DNA of 64,000 nt, from positions 146,428 to 210,427 of the forward strand of contig NZ_JRXE01000004.1 in NCBI RefSeq assembly GCF_001267535.1. The letters run 5' to 3'. A program made the position numbers and the translations under genes. Of this stretch, positions 27,453 to 35,568 are shown one piece after another. Numbering within the stretch: the stretch's first letter is position 1; the number at the start of each line of letters is the position of its first letter. The notes beneath the pieces were generated by a model. It made no database searches and was not told the origin of the DNA. It was given only the letters and a program-made list of their open reading frames with translations. This stretch comes from Winslowiella iniecta. GTDB taxonomy: Bacteria; Pseudomonadota; Gammaproteobacteria; Enterobacterales; Enterobacteriaceae.

Positions 27453-28706
27453 CTAATTGTTATTCTGTTTAGCAAACAGCGCTAAAAAGAGTCCAGCGGC
27501 TGAGATCGCGACGGTGAGCCCTACGATGGCATTCCAGCCGCCATGCAACCAGAACCAGCCACCAACAGAGCCGGTAATACTCGATCCCATATAATAAAAC
27601 AGTAAGTAAAGAGACGAAGCGTGCCCGCGTGTACTGCCGGCCAGCGGGCCGACAGAGCCGCTGGCAACGGAATGCGCGACAAAAAAGCCGGTAGTGACCA
27701 GAATAATACCGATAATAATACTGGCGAGGCTCGCAGGGATGGTGCACAGCACACCGGCAAGCATCAGTATAAAGCCGGTGATTAACAGCGGTTTTTTACC
27801 AAAGCGGTCGGCCAAACCGCCCGCCACGGAGGAGGACACGATGCCAAAAGCGAAGGCACAAAAAATTAAGCTCACCTGCGTCTGGCTAAAACTGAAAGGT
27901 TCAGCCGATAAACGGAACGTGGCGTAATTAAATAATGTGACGAAGATACTGGTGAGGAAAAATCCCGTTGCATACAGGCGCAGTAATGCAGGATTTTTCA
28001 GATGCTGAGACCATGTTTTCAGATGGAAATGCAGATTCAGTCCGGGTTTACGTTGAAAGTTTTTTGACTCTGGCAGCAGAAGAATAAATCCGACGGCGGC
28101 GATCAGGCATAACACCCCCAGCACTGCCATCGCCATGCGCCATGAGGTGAACTCGGTTAATAAGCCCATCCCCACACGACCCATCATGGCACCAAACGCG
28201 GTTCCTCCGACATACAGTCCCATGGTTTTTCCCAGATGGCGCTTGTCAATCTCTTCCGCCAGCCATGCCATCGCCACCGCCGGCACGCCACCCAGCACCA
28301 CGCCTTCCGCCGCGCGTGCAATCAGCAGCATGTGCCAGTCGGGCACCACGGCCGCAATGAAATTACATATTGAGGCCAGCGCCATAGAGCTAAACATCAG
28401 GCCACGCCGACCCACCGCCTGTGAAAACGCCCCAGCCAGTAATATTGACAGGGCCAGTAATCCTGTGGTCAGGGACAGCGCGAGTGAGCTCTGCGCCGGA
28501 GTGACGGAAAAGGCGTGGGTAAAGGCGGGTAACAGCGGCTGCACGCAGTAGATTAATGAAAAACTGGCGAAGCCTAACAGAAAGAAAGCCAGCCCGGCAC
28601 GGCGATATTCCGGCGTGCCGCGTGCAATGGTGGTGGGGGAAATGATGCTTTGTTGTTCATCGATACGGGCATATTCAGACTTATTCTCATTCACGGTATC
28701 ACTCAT
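27453..28706 (-). CDS. ynfM: MFS transporter YnfM-like
   Basis: The start at 28706 (MSDTVNENKSEY) has AGGAA 5 nt upstream; it gives 417 residues, the length of E. coli YnfM. The N-terminus IARGTPEYRRAGLAFFLLGF and the YCVQPLLP motif match YnfM, as do MSDAxGRR-like AFSQAVGRRGLMF, WLAEEIDKRH and the late AHSVASGSVGPLA and SSLYLLFYYMGSSI. YnfM-type carriers export small molecules; substrates are poorly defined. It is divergent from a LysR gene exactly as E. coli ynfM is from ynfL. Confidence 0.87.
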   Translation of the reverse strand: MSDTVNENKSEYARIDEQQSIISPTTIARGTPEYRRAGLAFFLLGFASFSLIYCVQPLLPAFTHAFSVTPAQSSLALSLTTGLLALSILLAGAFSQAVGRRGLMFSSMALASICNFIAAVVPDWHMLLIARAAEGVVLGGVPAVAMAWLAEEIDKRHLGKTMGLYVGGTAFGAMMGRVGMGLLTEFTSWRMAMAVLGVLCLIAAVGFILLLPESKNFQRKPGLNLHFHLKTWSQHLKNPALLRLYATGFFLTSIFVTLFNYATFRLSAEPFSFSQTQVSLIFCAFAFGIVSSSVAGGLADRFGKKPLLITGFILMLAGVLCTIPASLASIIIGIILVTTGFFVAHSVASGSVGPLAGSTRGHASSLYLLFYYMGSSITGSVGGWFWLHGGWNAIVGLTVAISAAGLFLALFAKQNNN

Positions 28707-28799
28707 GGTATTTCCTGACGGGGATTTATCAGGCAAAACTACGCCAATCAATGCTATATTTCCAATATATGAAGATGCATAAAGGTATATATAAAAAGT

Positions 28800-29684
28800 A
28801 TGGAGATGCGACATATCCGCTACTTTCTTATGCTGGCTGAAGAGAAGAGTTTTACCCGTGCCGCCGCGCGCATCGGTATTGGTCAGCCGCCACTGAGTAT
28901 GCAAATTCGCGATCTGGAAAATGAGATTGGCTATCCGCTTTTCAACCGCACAGCACAAGGGGTGCAACTGACCGAGGCCGGTCGCGCTTTTTTGCAGGAG
29001 ATTAAACCGGTCACTACGCTGGCATCAGACGCGATAGCGTCAGCGAGAAGAGCCGCGATGGGGGAGACGGGAATACTCAGGCTGGGATTTACCGGCACGG
29101 CGGGGCTTAATCCCGTCATCCCCGCGTGCATCAGAGATTTCGGGCAGGCATTTCCCGCCGTGCATATGAATGTCACCGAGGCGAACTCGCTGGCACTGAT
29201 CGATTCGCTGTTGCAAAATCAGCTGGATATTGCGTTTATCAGGGAGGAAAGTTCCTTGCCGGCAGGCATCGACAGCCATCGCGTTTTGCAGGAACCGCTG
29301 GTGGCGGCGCTGCCGTTAGCACACCCGCTGGCGAAAGCGCGTGGAAAGGTTGAGCTGGCGGCGTTGCAACACGATAACTTTATTCTTACCCCCCAGGAAA
29401 CGGGAACCAGTCTCAGAGGCGCGGCGATCCTTGCCTGCCGTAAGGTGGGATTTGAACCGCCTGAAGGACAACCTGCACCGCATATTGTCTCCATACTGTC
29501 GGTGGTCGCTGCCGGTCTGGGGGTGTCGCTGGTACCGGAATCCATGCGCCAGCTCGCCTTGTCTGGCGTGGTATTTAAACATCTCAAATCGCCGCCGCCG
29601 ATGATTGGGCTGGCCGCCGCCTGGAACGCGTCAGCCTTCAGCGCGCCCGCCAGCAACTTTTTGGCACTGGTTAAAATGTTGTAA
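28800..29684 (+). CDS. ynfL: LysR-family regulator YnfL-like
   Basis: 294 residues starting MEMRHIRYFLMLAEEKSFTR with AAARIGIGQPPLSMQIRDLE as recognition helix, matching E. coli YnfL (297 residues). The effector domain contains GILRLGFTGTAGLNPVIP and IRDFGQAFPAVHMNVTEANS, and the C-terminus VSILSVVAAGLGVSLVPESM. It shares a 93-bp gap with ynfM that contains ATATTTCCAATATATG, a dyad typical of LysR sites. It probably controls ynfM. Confidence 0.85.
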   Translation: MEMRHIRYFLMLAEEKSFTRAAARIGIGQPPLSMQIRDLENEIGYPLFNRTAQGVQLTEAGRAFLQEIKPVTTLASDAIASARRAAMGETGILRLGFTGTAGLNPVIPACIRDFGQAFPAVHMNVTEANSLALIDSLLQNQLDIAFIREESSLPAGIDSHRVLQEPLVAALPLAHPLAKARGKVELAALQHDNFILTPQETGTSLRGAAILACRKVGFEPPEGQPAPHIVSILSVVAAGLGVSLVPESMRQLALSGVVFKHLKSPPPMIGLAAAWNASAFSAPASNFLALVKML

Positions 29685-29701
29685 TTGAACCTTTGTTATA
29701 G

Positions 29702-29836
29702 GGTGGAGGGCAGGAAGAGGGATTACCATCGGGTACGGAGAATATCAACGGAACAGCATCACTGCTGAACGCTATCGATTACCCTAAAGCCTGTGAATCC
29801 ACGATCAAAGAAATGCCGCGATGGAGGCAGGAATAA
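29702..29836 (+). pseudogene. Cysteine desulfurase-like fragment
   Basis: The frame opened after TAG 29699 encodes 44 residues beginning GGGQEEGLPSGTENINGTAS, which matches the NifS/IscS signature GGGQERGLRSGTEN near the C-terminal third of class V aminotransferases. It then runs to a stop at 29834 with no further similarity. No start codon or upstream domain is present, so it is a decayed piece of a cysteine desulfurase-type gene. Confidence 0.6.
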
Positions 29837-30011
29837 GCGAAATTGAAACGTAAAATGAGATAAATGCCAGCGCGGTACTGATATTTAACCCAACCAGGCA
29901 GGGAAGGTTTTCTTTTTTTACCTTTAACTTTTTTACCCGCATTAAAATATAATTAAAAGCGCTGCACATCATAAAAGCTAACTGAGTCCTGTTTTTTGGC
30001 AGCATTACCAC
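29805..30011 (-). pseudogene. EamA/DMT transporter fragment
   Basis: 68 residues on the minus strand. NLPCLVGLNISTALAFISFY followed by VSISLIPASIAAFL matches the third and fourth helices of EamA-family transporters (the Y-x-x-x-x-x-I-P-A-S-I-A-A segment). The frame ends at TGA immediately after this segment, so at least half of a 300-residue transporter is gone. It overlaps the desulfurase fragment on the other strand. Confidence 0.5.
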
Positions 30012-30033
30012 CGGCAGAAACTTCTCAGCCGGG

Positions 30034-30813
30034 TCAGCTGCCCGGCGTCTTCAGATAGAACAGGACAAACACACCCGGCAGGTTCTCCACCTCCAGTGAG
30101 GTGTAGGTGTAACGGCTAATATTGCCATCCTTACCGATAATGGCTTTATTCCCGGTGCCAATTTTGCTGACATCGTGATAATTCCACATACGGCGAAAAT
30201 CCGCGCTTTGCTGATCGAGGGTGGATATTACGGCTTCGAACTCTTCAGTCTGCTTGCCAGCAGCATAATTTGAGCGGAACGCCGAAATCGTGTGCTTTGC
30301 CGCGGTATCCCAGTCATGGATAATTTTCCGGTAGTCGCTGTTGATAAACATTAATTTAAGGGAGTTTCGGTCATTCGCCTCTACCGCAGACCAGTCAAAA
30401 ATTTCATTTTTGGCCGCCTCATTCCAGTAGAGAATATCCATATTGGCGCTGCGAACGAACGCCGGGTGCGGGTTAAGCGCATCAACCATGGCGATCACCT
30501 CTTCAGGCAGTTGCCTGCTGGTTCTGGCGGGCGAATGCCTGTGACCGAGCACAATATCTTCCAGGTAATCCTGCTCGACCGGGGAGAGCTTAAGCACCCG
30601 GGCGATGCGCTGCAGGGCACCATGGGAAATGCTGATGCTTCGGCCTTGCTCCAGCCATGTATACCAGCTGACGCTGACGGCGGCCAGCTGTGCGACCTCC
30701 TCCCGACGCAGACCTTTCACTCTGCGGCCTGTCGTGGCAAAACCATATTCGGCAGGGCTGACCGCCTCACGCCGCCTGGTGAGAAAATATTTCACGTCCT
30801 GGTTTCGGGACAT
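30034..30813 (-). CDS. XRE-family regulator with MmyB-like ligand domain
   Basis: The start at 30813 (MSRNQDVKYFLTRRRE) has AGGAG 6 nt upstream; the upstream extension to 30912 is not supported. The 259-residue product has an N-terminal helix-turn-helix with GLRREEVAQLAAVSVSWYTW and LEQGRSISIS, the XRE/MmyB signature, then the MmyB ligand-binding domain (NPHPAFVRSANMDILYWNEA, then W-E-A-like NYHDVSKI). MmyB-like domains bind fatty-acid-like ligands. It is divergent from the YbfB-like MFS gene (114-bp gap) and likely its repressor. Confidence 0.85.
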   Translation of the reverse strand: MSRNQDVKYFLTRRREAVSPAEYGFATTGRRVKGLRREEVAQLAAVSVSWYTWLEQGRSISISHGALQRIARVLKLSPVEQDYLEDIVLGHRHSPARTSRQLPEEVIAMVDALNPHPAFVRSANMDILYWNEAAKNEIFDWSAVEANDRNSLKLMFINSDYRKIIHDWDTAAKHTISAFRSNYAAGKQTEEFEAVISTLDQQSADFRRMWNYHDVSKIGTGNKAIIGKDGNISRYTYTSLEVENLPGVFVLFYLKTPGS

Positions 30814-30927
30814 CGGACTCTCCTGACTATGATTTATTGTCATAGGATAAACCCCCCCATTTTTCCCGGAGTGGTTAGCACTTACGATTAACGGACAGAA
30901 TAAAGTAGTCACGGGAAAAATTGAATT

Positions 30928-32109
30928 ATGTCATCGCAACAGATACCAGGCAACGCAGATACCAGACGCTTAGCCACCGGCAGCGTCAGCACCATGTTCA
31001 CCGGGATATTAACGCTGGTGGTGGTGATGGGAATCGGCCGCTTTTCACTCACTCCGCAGATCCCAGTAATGATTAGCGACGGATTTCTGAATCTGTCCAG
31101 TGCGGGCATCCTCGCCGCCATGAACTATATCGGTTATTTACTGGGCGCGATTCACGTCAGCCGGATAAAGAGAAATCACACCGTTTATCTTAAAACGGGG
31201 CTGGCTGCCGCGATGCTGGTCACGCTGCTTTCGGGTGCAACATCGTCGTTTCTGCTGCAATGCCTGTTCCGCTTTGTCGCTGGCGTCGGCGGCGCGTGGG
31301 CGCTGATTATCGTCACCTCCTGGACACAGCTGGAGCTGGCGGCAAAAAATGCGCCGCGCCTCTCTGCGGCAGTATTTAGCGGCCCTGGCATCGGCATCAC
31401 GTTGACGGGCGTTCTGGCATGGATCATGTCAGCTTATCACTTCAACTCATCGGAAGCCTGGTACGTGTATGGCGCTGTCGCACTGGCCGCGATTCTGCTG
31501 ATCTTCCGCCGCCTGCCGCGTGAATTGCCTGGCGTGCAGAAGAAGGGCGCGGCAGCACCCGCAGGACGTAATCTTAAAGTGCTGCTGGGAGTGTATACGC
31601 TCGCCGGCTTTGGCTACATTCTGCCTGCGACCTTCCTGTCGCAAATGGCGCACGCGGTTTTCAGTAGCGGTGGCCAGGCGGCGTTTTTCTGGCCGCTGTT
31701 CGGGCTGTCAGCGGTGGCGGGGGTATTGCTGGTGATCCTGTTTGCCTCGATGGTTAATACGCGTATCAGCCTGGCCTTTGCCATGATCGTGCAGGGTATT
31801 GGGGTGGCTGCGCCGGTGGTGGCAAATAACGCAGCAGGATTGTTGGTTTCCACCGTACTGACCGGACTCTGTTTTTTGTCGATTATGCAGCTGTCGATGC
31901 GTCTTGCGCGGGAAGTCTCAACCGGTGAAATGGCGAAAACCGTGGGTATGCTGACCGCCGGATACGCAACTGGCCAGTTGATCGGGCCTCTGGTGTCATC
32001 TGCCTGTGTGGCGCTGTTTTCATCACTGGAGCCTGCATTGCTGCTGGCGGCCGCTGCGCTTATCGCCGGAGGTTGCGGTGTGCTTTTGCTGATCCGAAAG
32101 GAAGCGTAG
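30928..32109 (+). CDS. YbfB/YjiJ-family MFS transporter
   Basis: 393 residues with 12 helices. The first helix GILTLVVVMGIGRFSLTPQI followed by P-VMISDGFLNLSSAGILAA is the YbfB/YjiJ signature (GxGRFaytPllP). It continues with NYIGYLLGAI and FRFVAGVGGAWALI. No substrate is known for this group. It is divergent from an XRE/MmyB regulator. The island of decayed genes begins right after its stop. Confidence 0.85.
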   Translation: MSSQQIPGNADTRRLATGSVSTMFTGILTLVVVMGIGRFSLTPQIPVMISDGFLNLSSAGILAAMNYIGYLLGAIHVSRIKRNHTVYLKTGLAAAMLVTLLSGATSSFLLQCLFRFVAGVGGAWALIIVTSWTQLELAAKNAPRLSAAVFSGPGIGITLTGVLAWIMSAYHFNSSEAWYVYGAVALAAILLIFRRLPRELPGVQKKGAAAPAGRNLKVLLGVYTLAGFGYILPATFLSQMAHAVFSSGGQAAFFWPLFGLSAVAGVLLVILFASMVNTRISLAFAMIVQGIGVAAPVVANNAAGLLVSTVLTGLCFLSIMQLSMRLAREVSTGEMAKTVGMLTAGYATGQLIGPLVSSACVALFSSLEPALLLAAAALIAGGCGVLLLIRKEA

Positions 32110-32176
32110 CGTTTAACCGTGGTAGATTTTTGGTATTTACGCAGCGGGAAAATGCTGACAGCAAAGCGATAGTTGA

Positions 32177-32901
32177 AGCCTCACTGGCCGATACTTTAAT
32201 GTTCCGCCATTCTGGTGGCCCAGTGAAGTCTCTGCACAAATTCTTGCTGACCAGTCGATGGATCTGGGAACACATCTCCCGGATCCTGATAAAGGAGCTG
32301 CCTGGGTTGGGTACCCGCAGCGTGTTCATCGTCGCTACGATGATCCGATGTTCAATATCAGCAATCGGATTGCATATGATGGTTTGATGGTTCATGGGAA
32401 AAAAGGACTGCAACGTCACTCCCGGACAGTTGCTGGATTGATGTGGTTGGTAAAAACTGCGAAGGGAACTGGATTGTGGAAGAGGGCGAGACTGTCTAAA
32501 AATTGCTGCTCGGTCTACAAAACATTCACCCTGTTCAGCCTGAGAATATTTTCCTGATTTCGCCTTTCAAAGATTGTTCCCGGAAATTATGGCGTCTGGC
32601 TTCACCTCTGGGTTTTGACACGCGCAAGACGGGAACCGTGCATACCACTCAGGGTAAAGAGGCCAATATTGTGGTGCTAGTGTTGGGGGGTAATTTGCAA
32701 AAACCTGGTGCAAGAGCGTGGGCGGCCAGTCGTCCAAACTTGCTCAACGTTGCGGTGAGCAGAGCTAAGCAGCGGCTGTATGTTGTAGGGGATCGTTCGC
32801 AATGGCAGGAACTGCGGTATTTCTCGACGCTGGCGAAAAACTTGCCTGCCAGGGACAATCTCTCTCCTGACCATCTCCGCCAGGAAAACATGGTGCAGTG
32901 A
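32177..32901 (+). pseudogene. C-terminal part of a DNA2-like superfamily 1 helicase, frameshifted and interrupted
   Basis: Three frame segments together match one protein. 32177 to about 32412 encodes WWPSEVSAQILADQSMDLG and PQRVHRRYDDPMFNISNRIA, the region before helicase motif V. A frameshift before 32419 leads to LPDSCWIDVVGKNCEGNWIV. An in-frame TAA at 32497 follows. The rest (to 32901) encodes NIFLISPFKD, then GTVHTTQGKEANIVVLVLGG and NLLNVAVSRAKQRLYVVGD, helicase motifs V and VI of DNA2/Upf1-type enzymes. The N-terminal ATPase half is missing. It is a dead remnant. Confidence 0.8.
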
Positions 32902-32913
32902 TGCAACGCGAAC

Positions 32914-32962
32914 TCCTCAGTCAGATGAAGAGTTAACGGACGGCTCCGGGTGTACGCATACA
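32914..32962. repeat. Direct repeat, left copy (49 bp)
   Basis: It agrees with 33970-34018 at 44 of 49 positions, in the same orientation; both end in GGGTGTACGCATACA. The two copies bracket the Tlde1-like effector and immunity genes. It could be a duplication made on insertion or the site of homologous exchange. Confidence 0.8.
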
Positions 32963-33075
32963 AAGAGAATGGTATTGCGATCGCAGAAGCGCGAAACGCG
33001 TAATTAAACAGTCACCACTGGATAGTGATATAAGTCCCGTTCCAGTTCCACACATCCTACTGTGTGATTTTTGCA

Positions 33076-33084
33076 TGATATAAT
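33076..33084 (+). promoter_or_regulatory. Extended -10 promoter of the Tlde1-like gene
   Basis: TGATATAAT is a consensus extended -10 (TGnTATAAT), 43 nt before the effector ATG. No good -35 is seen at the expected distance (CCTACT), which an extended -10 can tolerate. AAGGAGA at 33113-33119 is the ribosome site. Confidence 0.55.
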
Positions 33085-33127
33085 CCCTAATCGTTAATGG
33101 ATTTAACGAGCTAAGGAGACATATCAC

Positions 33128-33655
33128 ATGCCGCTTCAAGGAAAATTTGTTGTAAATGATGCCGACTTCTGCCCCTTGCTGATATACGGAGTAGGTACAT
33201 TTATGGCGTATTCTGGAAAGGATCAGTATCGCAATCGTGCTGGTTGTGTTGGAGTTCCCAATCTCGGTCCTATCCCTGACGGTCGTTACCACATAGTTAA
33301 GCGACCTGGTAGCGGGTGGAAGGGGGTAATCCGCGCCGACCTTCATGACTTTTACTCCTGGCCAACGTCTACACCGGTAATTAAGTATGAGTGGTTCGCC
33401 CTCTATAGAGATGACGGTATGATTGATGACCATACGTGGATTAACGGCGTTGAAAGAGGAAATTTCCGCCTTCATCCACCTGGGCCAATGGGTATATCGC
33501 TGGGGTGCATCACTTTCCAGCACCGAATCGATTTTTTGACAGTAAGGCAAGCTCTGCTATCCACACAACAGACTAAGTTGCCAAACGGCTTAATGTCATA
33601 TGGAACGATTGAGGTGATTTTGAATGGCAGTGAGACGTGTCCCAACGGGGTTTAG
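33128..33655 (+). CDS. Tlde1-like (DUF2778) peptidoglycan-targeting effector
   Basis: 175 residues, no signal peptide. The DUF2778/L,D-transpeptidase-like pattern is clear: CVGVPNLGPIPDGRYHIVKR, then NFRLHPPGPMGISLGCITFQ with His116 and Cys127 as the catalytic pair in the H-x10-C layout of Tlde1 (Salmonella T6SS effector that cuts stem peptides and exchanges D-amino acids). The C-terminal half carries the last strands. A strong promoter and AAGGAGA site precede it. The next gene overlaps its end by 32 nt and encodes a small membrane protein, the expected immunity partner. AT-richer than neighbours and bracketed by direct repeats, so probably acquired. Delivery by the T6SS at the right end of the window is inference. 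Confidence 0.85.
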   Translation: MPLQGKFVVNDADFCPLLIYGVGTFMAYSGKDQYRNRAGCVGVPNLGPIPDGRYHIVKRPGSGWKGVIRADLHDFYSWPTSTPVIKYEWFALYRDDGMIDDHTWINGVERGNFRLHPPGPMGISLGCITFQHRIDFLTVRQALLSTQQTKLPNGLMSYGTIEVILNGSETCPNGV

Positions 33656-33887
33656 ATTTCTGCTTGGCGTGTTTTTTTTCATACTGACTTTCTTACTTGT
33701 CAGGCCATCAGATCCTGTCACGAAGGGGGAATACAGATTTTGGAATAATGCAGCCAGTCTATTTGGGGAGAACGATGTTGATGGCTTTGTCGGTGTCGCC
33801 TTGCTTGTTATCAGCGCGGTGACTACTTTCGTCAGCTACCAAATTTCCATTCGTCTTATAGAATCTTATCTGAACAAGCGCCAATGA
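33624..33887 (+). CDS. Probable immunity protein for the Tlde1-like effector
   Basis: 87 residues, ATG 33624 with GAGGTG 7 nt upstream inside the effector gene. There are two hydrophobic helices (about residues 10-26, FRFLLGVFFFILTFLLV, and 55-73, FVGVALLVISAVTTFVSYQI) around a polar loop. The charge pattern places the loop between them (KGEYRFWNNAASLFGEND) on the periplasmic side, where it would meet a peptidoglycan hydrolase. No family could be named. The tight overlap with the effector gene and the pairing convention support the immunity role. Confidence 0.65.
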   Translation: MAVRRVPTGFRFLLGVFFFILTFLLVRPSDPVTKGEYRFWNNAASLFGENDVDGFVGVALLVISAVTTFVSYQISIRLIESYLNKRQ

Positions 33888-33969
33888 AAAATGAACCGGG
33901 CGACAGCTTGAAGGTCTGGCAGAAAAGTGCTCCAAAAATTGTGTCCATTTAAAAAATGATGGGCAGGAT

Positions 33970-34018
33970 TCCTCAATCAGATGAAGAATTAACAGACGGC
34001 GCTGGGTGTACGCATACA
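33970..34018. repeat. Direct repeat, right copy (49 bp)
   Basis: Second copy of the repeat at 32914-32962 (44/49 identical). It sits between the immunity gene and the ychF terminator. The sequences outside the 49 bp diverge at once on both sides. Confidence 0.8.
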
Positions 34019-34050
34019 TGCTTTTTGCCGTTGGGTTGCACTTCAGAAAT

Positions 34051-34079
34051 AAAAAAATCCACGCAACTGCGTGGATTTT
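34051..34079 (-). terminator. Rho-independent terminator of ychF
   Basis: AAATCCACGCA pairs with TGCGTGGATTT around a short loop, and seven A on the plus strand (34051-34057) give the T tract for the minus-strand transcript, 56 nt after the ychF stop. Confidence 0.85.
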
Positions 34080-34134
34080 ATCAGTTTTTATGACGTTCAT
34101 AAGATTCAATGAAACCTCATGAAACAATAAAGAT

Positions 34135-35226
34135 TTAGACGTTAAACAAGAAGTTCATCACATCGCCATCTTTAACGATGTACTCTTTACCTTCTGAACG
34201 CATCTTACCGGCTTCTTTCGCGCCTTGCTCACCCTTATAGGCGATATAGTCTTCATACGCGATGGTCTGAGCGCGGATAAAGCCTTTCTCAAAGTCGGTG
34301 TGGATTTTACCGGCGGCCTGCGGGGCGGTTGCGCCAACAGGGATGGTCCATGCACGCACTTCTTTCACGCCAGCGGTGAAGTAAGTTTGCAGGTTCAGCA
34401 GTGAGTAACCTGCACGGATTACGCGGTTCAGACCTGGCTCTACCAGACCCAGCTCAGCCATAAACTCGTCACGGTCGGCGTCGTCCAGTTCGGCGATATC
34501 AGATTCTACTGCGGCACAGACCGGTACAACGACGGAACCTTCCTGCTCGGCAATCGCACGCACCTGATCCAGATACGGGTTATTTTCAAAACCGTCTTCG
34601 TTGACGTTGGCGATATACATCGTCGGCTTCAGCGTCAGGAAGCTCAGGTAACGGATGGCGGCTTTTTCATCTTCGTCCAGTTTCAGTGAACGCAGCATGC
34701 CCGCGTTGGACAGATGCGGCAGGCATTTTTCCAGTGCCGCCTGTTCTGCTTTCGCGTCTTTATCGCCACCTTTGGCTTTCTTCTGCACGCGCTGCAAAGC
34801 ACGTTCGCAGGTGTCGAGATCCGACAGCGCCAGTTCAGTGTTGATCACGTCAATATCGTCCGCCGGGTTAACTTTGCCGGAAACGTGAATGATATTGTCG
34901 TTTTCGAAGCAGCGCACCACGTGACCAATCGCTTCGGTTTCACGAATGTTGGTCAGGAACTGGTTGCCAAGACCTTCACCTTTCGATGCGCCTTTTACCA
35001 GACCCGCGATATCAACGAATTCCATCGTGGTTGGCAGAATACGCTGCGGCTTAACAATCTCAGCCAGCTTGTCGAGACGTGAATCAGGCATCGGCACCAC
35101 GCCGGTATTCGGCTCAATGGTGCAGAACGGGAAGTTTGCTGCTTCAATCCCCGCTTTGGTCAACGCATTGAACAGGGTGGATTTACCCACGTTAGGCAGG
35201 CCCACGATACCGCATTTGAATCCCAT
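34135..35226 (-). CDS. ychF: Ribosome-associated ATPase YchF
   Basis: 363 residues as in E. coli. The P-loop [20 protein letters not shown], switch motif [18 protein letters not shown] and the NxxE motif ANVNEDGF (in place of NKxD, which makes YchF prefer ATP) are all present, followed by a coiled-coil domain (about residues 130-195, [20 protein letters not shown]) and the C-terminal TGS domain ([20 protein letters not shown]). It acts in the cytosol at the ribosome and in stress control. It opens the conserved chromosome block; in E. coli it pairs with pth, here the SulP gene lies between them. Confidence 0.96.
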   Translation of the reverse strand: MGFKCGIVGLPNVGKSTLFNALTKAGIEAANFPFCTIEPNTGVVPMPDSRLDKLAEIVKPQRILPTTMEFVDIAGLVKGASKGEGLGNQFLTNIRETEAIGHVVRCFENDNIIHVSGKVNPADDIDVINTELALSDLDTCERALQRVQKKAKGGDKDAKAEQAALEKCLPHLSNAGMLRSLKLDEDEKAAIRYLSFLTLKPTMYIANVNEDGFENNPYLDQVRAIAEQEGSVVVPVCAAVESDIAELDDADRDEFMAELGLVEPGLNRVIRAGYSLLNLQTYFTAGVKEVRAWTIPVGATAPQAAGKIHTDFEKGFIRAQTIAYEDYIAYKGEQGAKEAGKMRSEGKEYIVKDGDVMNFLFNV

Positions 35227-35568
35227 GTTTGAATCACCTTAATAGCTTGATAATCAAGGTATTTTAAAATACCTCAATAATGACATAGAAAAAACTTCCG
35301 GCATTATACACGTAATTATTACCTGGATGGCGGCGATTTCATCCTGAGTGTTAAGTTATGGCTTGTGATCGCGATCTGATTTTCCGATACTAACGCCATT
35401 CATGACAAACGGAGACCCCCGCGGATGAACTCATTTCTGCTTACGCCACCCTGAGTTTTCCCTCTCCTGCGCGCGGTGATTGCCGCTGCTGTCTGAATGA
35501 CAACCTTACTGTGCCCGGCCTCGTCGGCAGCACAGCAGTCTGATTTTAATAAAAAAAGTGAATAGATT
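35227..35568. other. ychF / SulP divergent intergenic region with overlapping palindromes
   Basis: 342 bp without a gene. Close to ychF it has a perfect 18-bp palindrome AGGTATTTTAAAATACCT (35257-35274) overlapped by CTTGATAATCAAG (35246-35258). This is 20-48 nt before the ychF start, in its leader or promoter. Nothing else is recognised; the part near 35550 should hold the SulP promoter. Confidence 0.5.

Noticed and set aside
32880-34127. Insertion sequence around the effector cassette
   Set aside because: No transposase and no inverted terminal repeats are visible; only the 49-bp direct repeats are supported.
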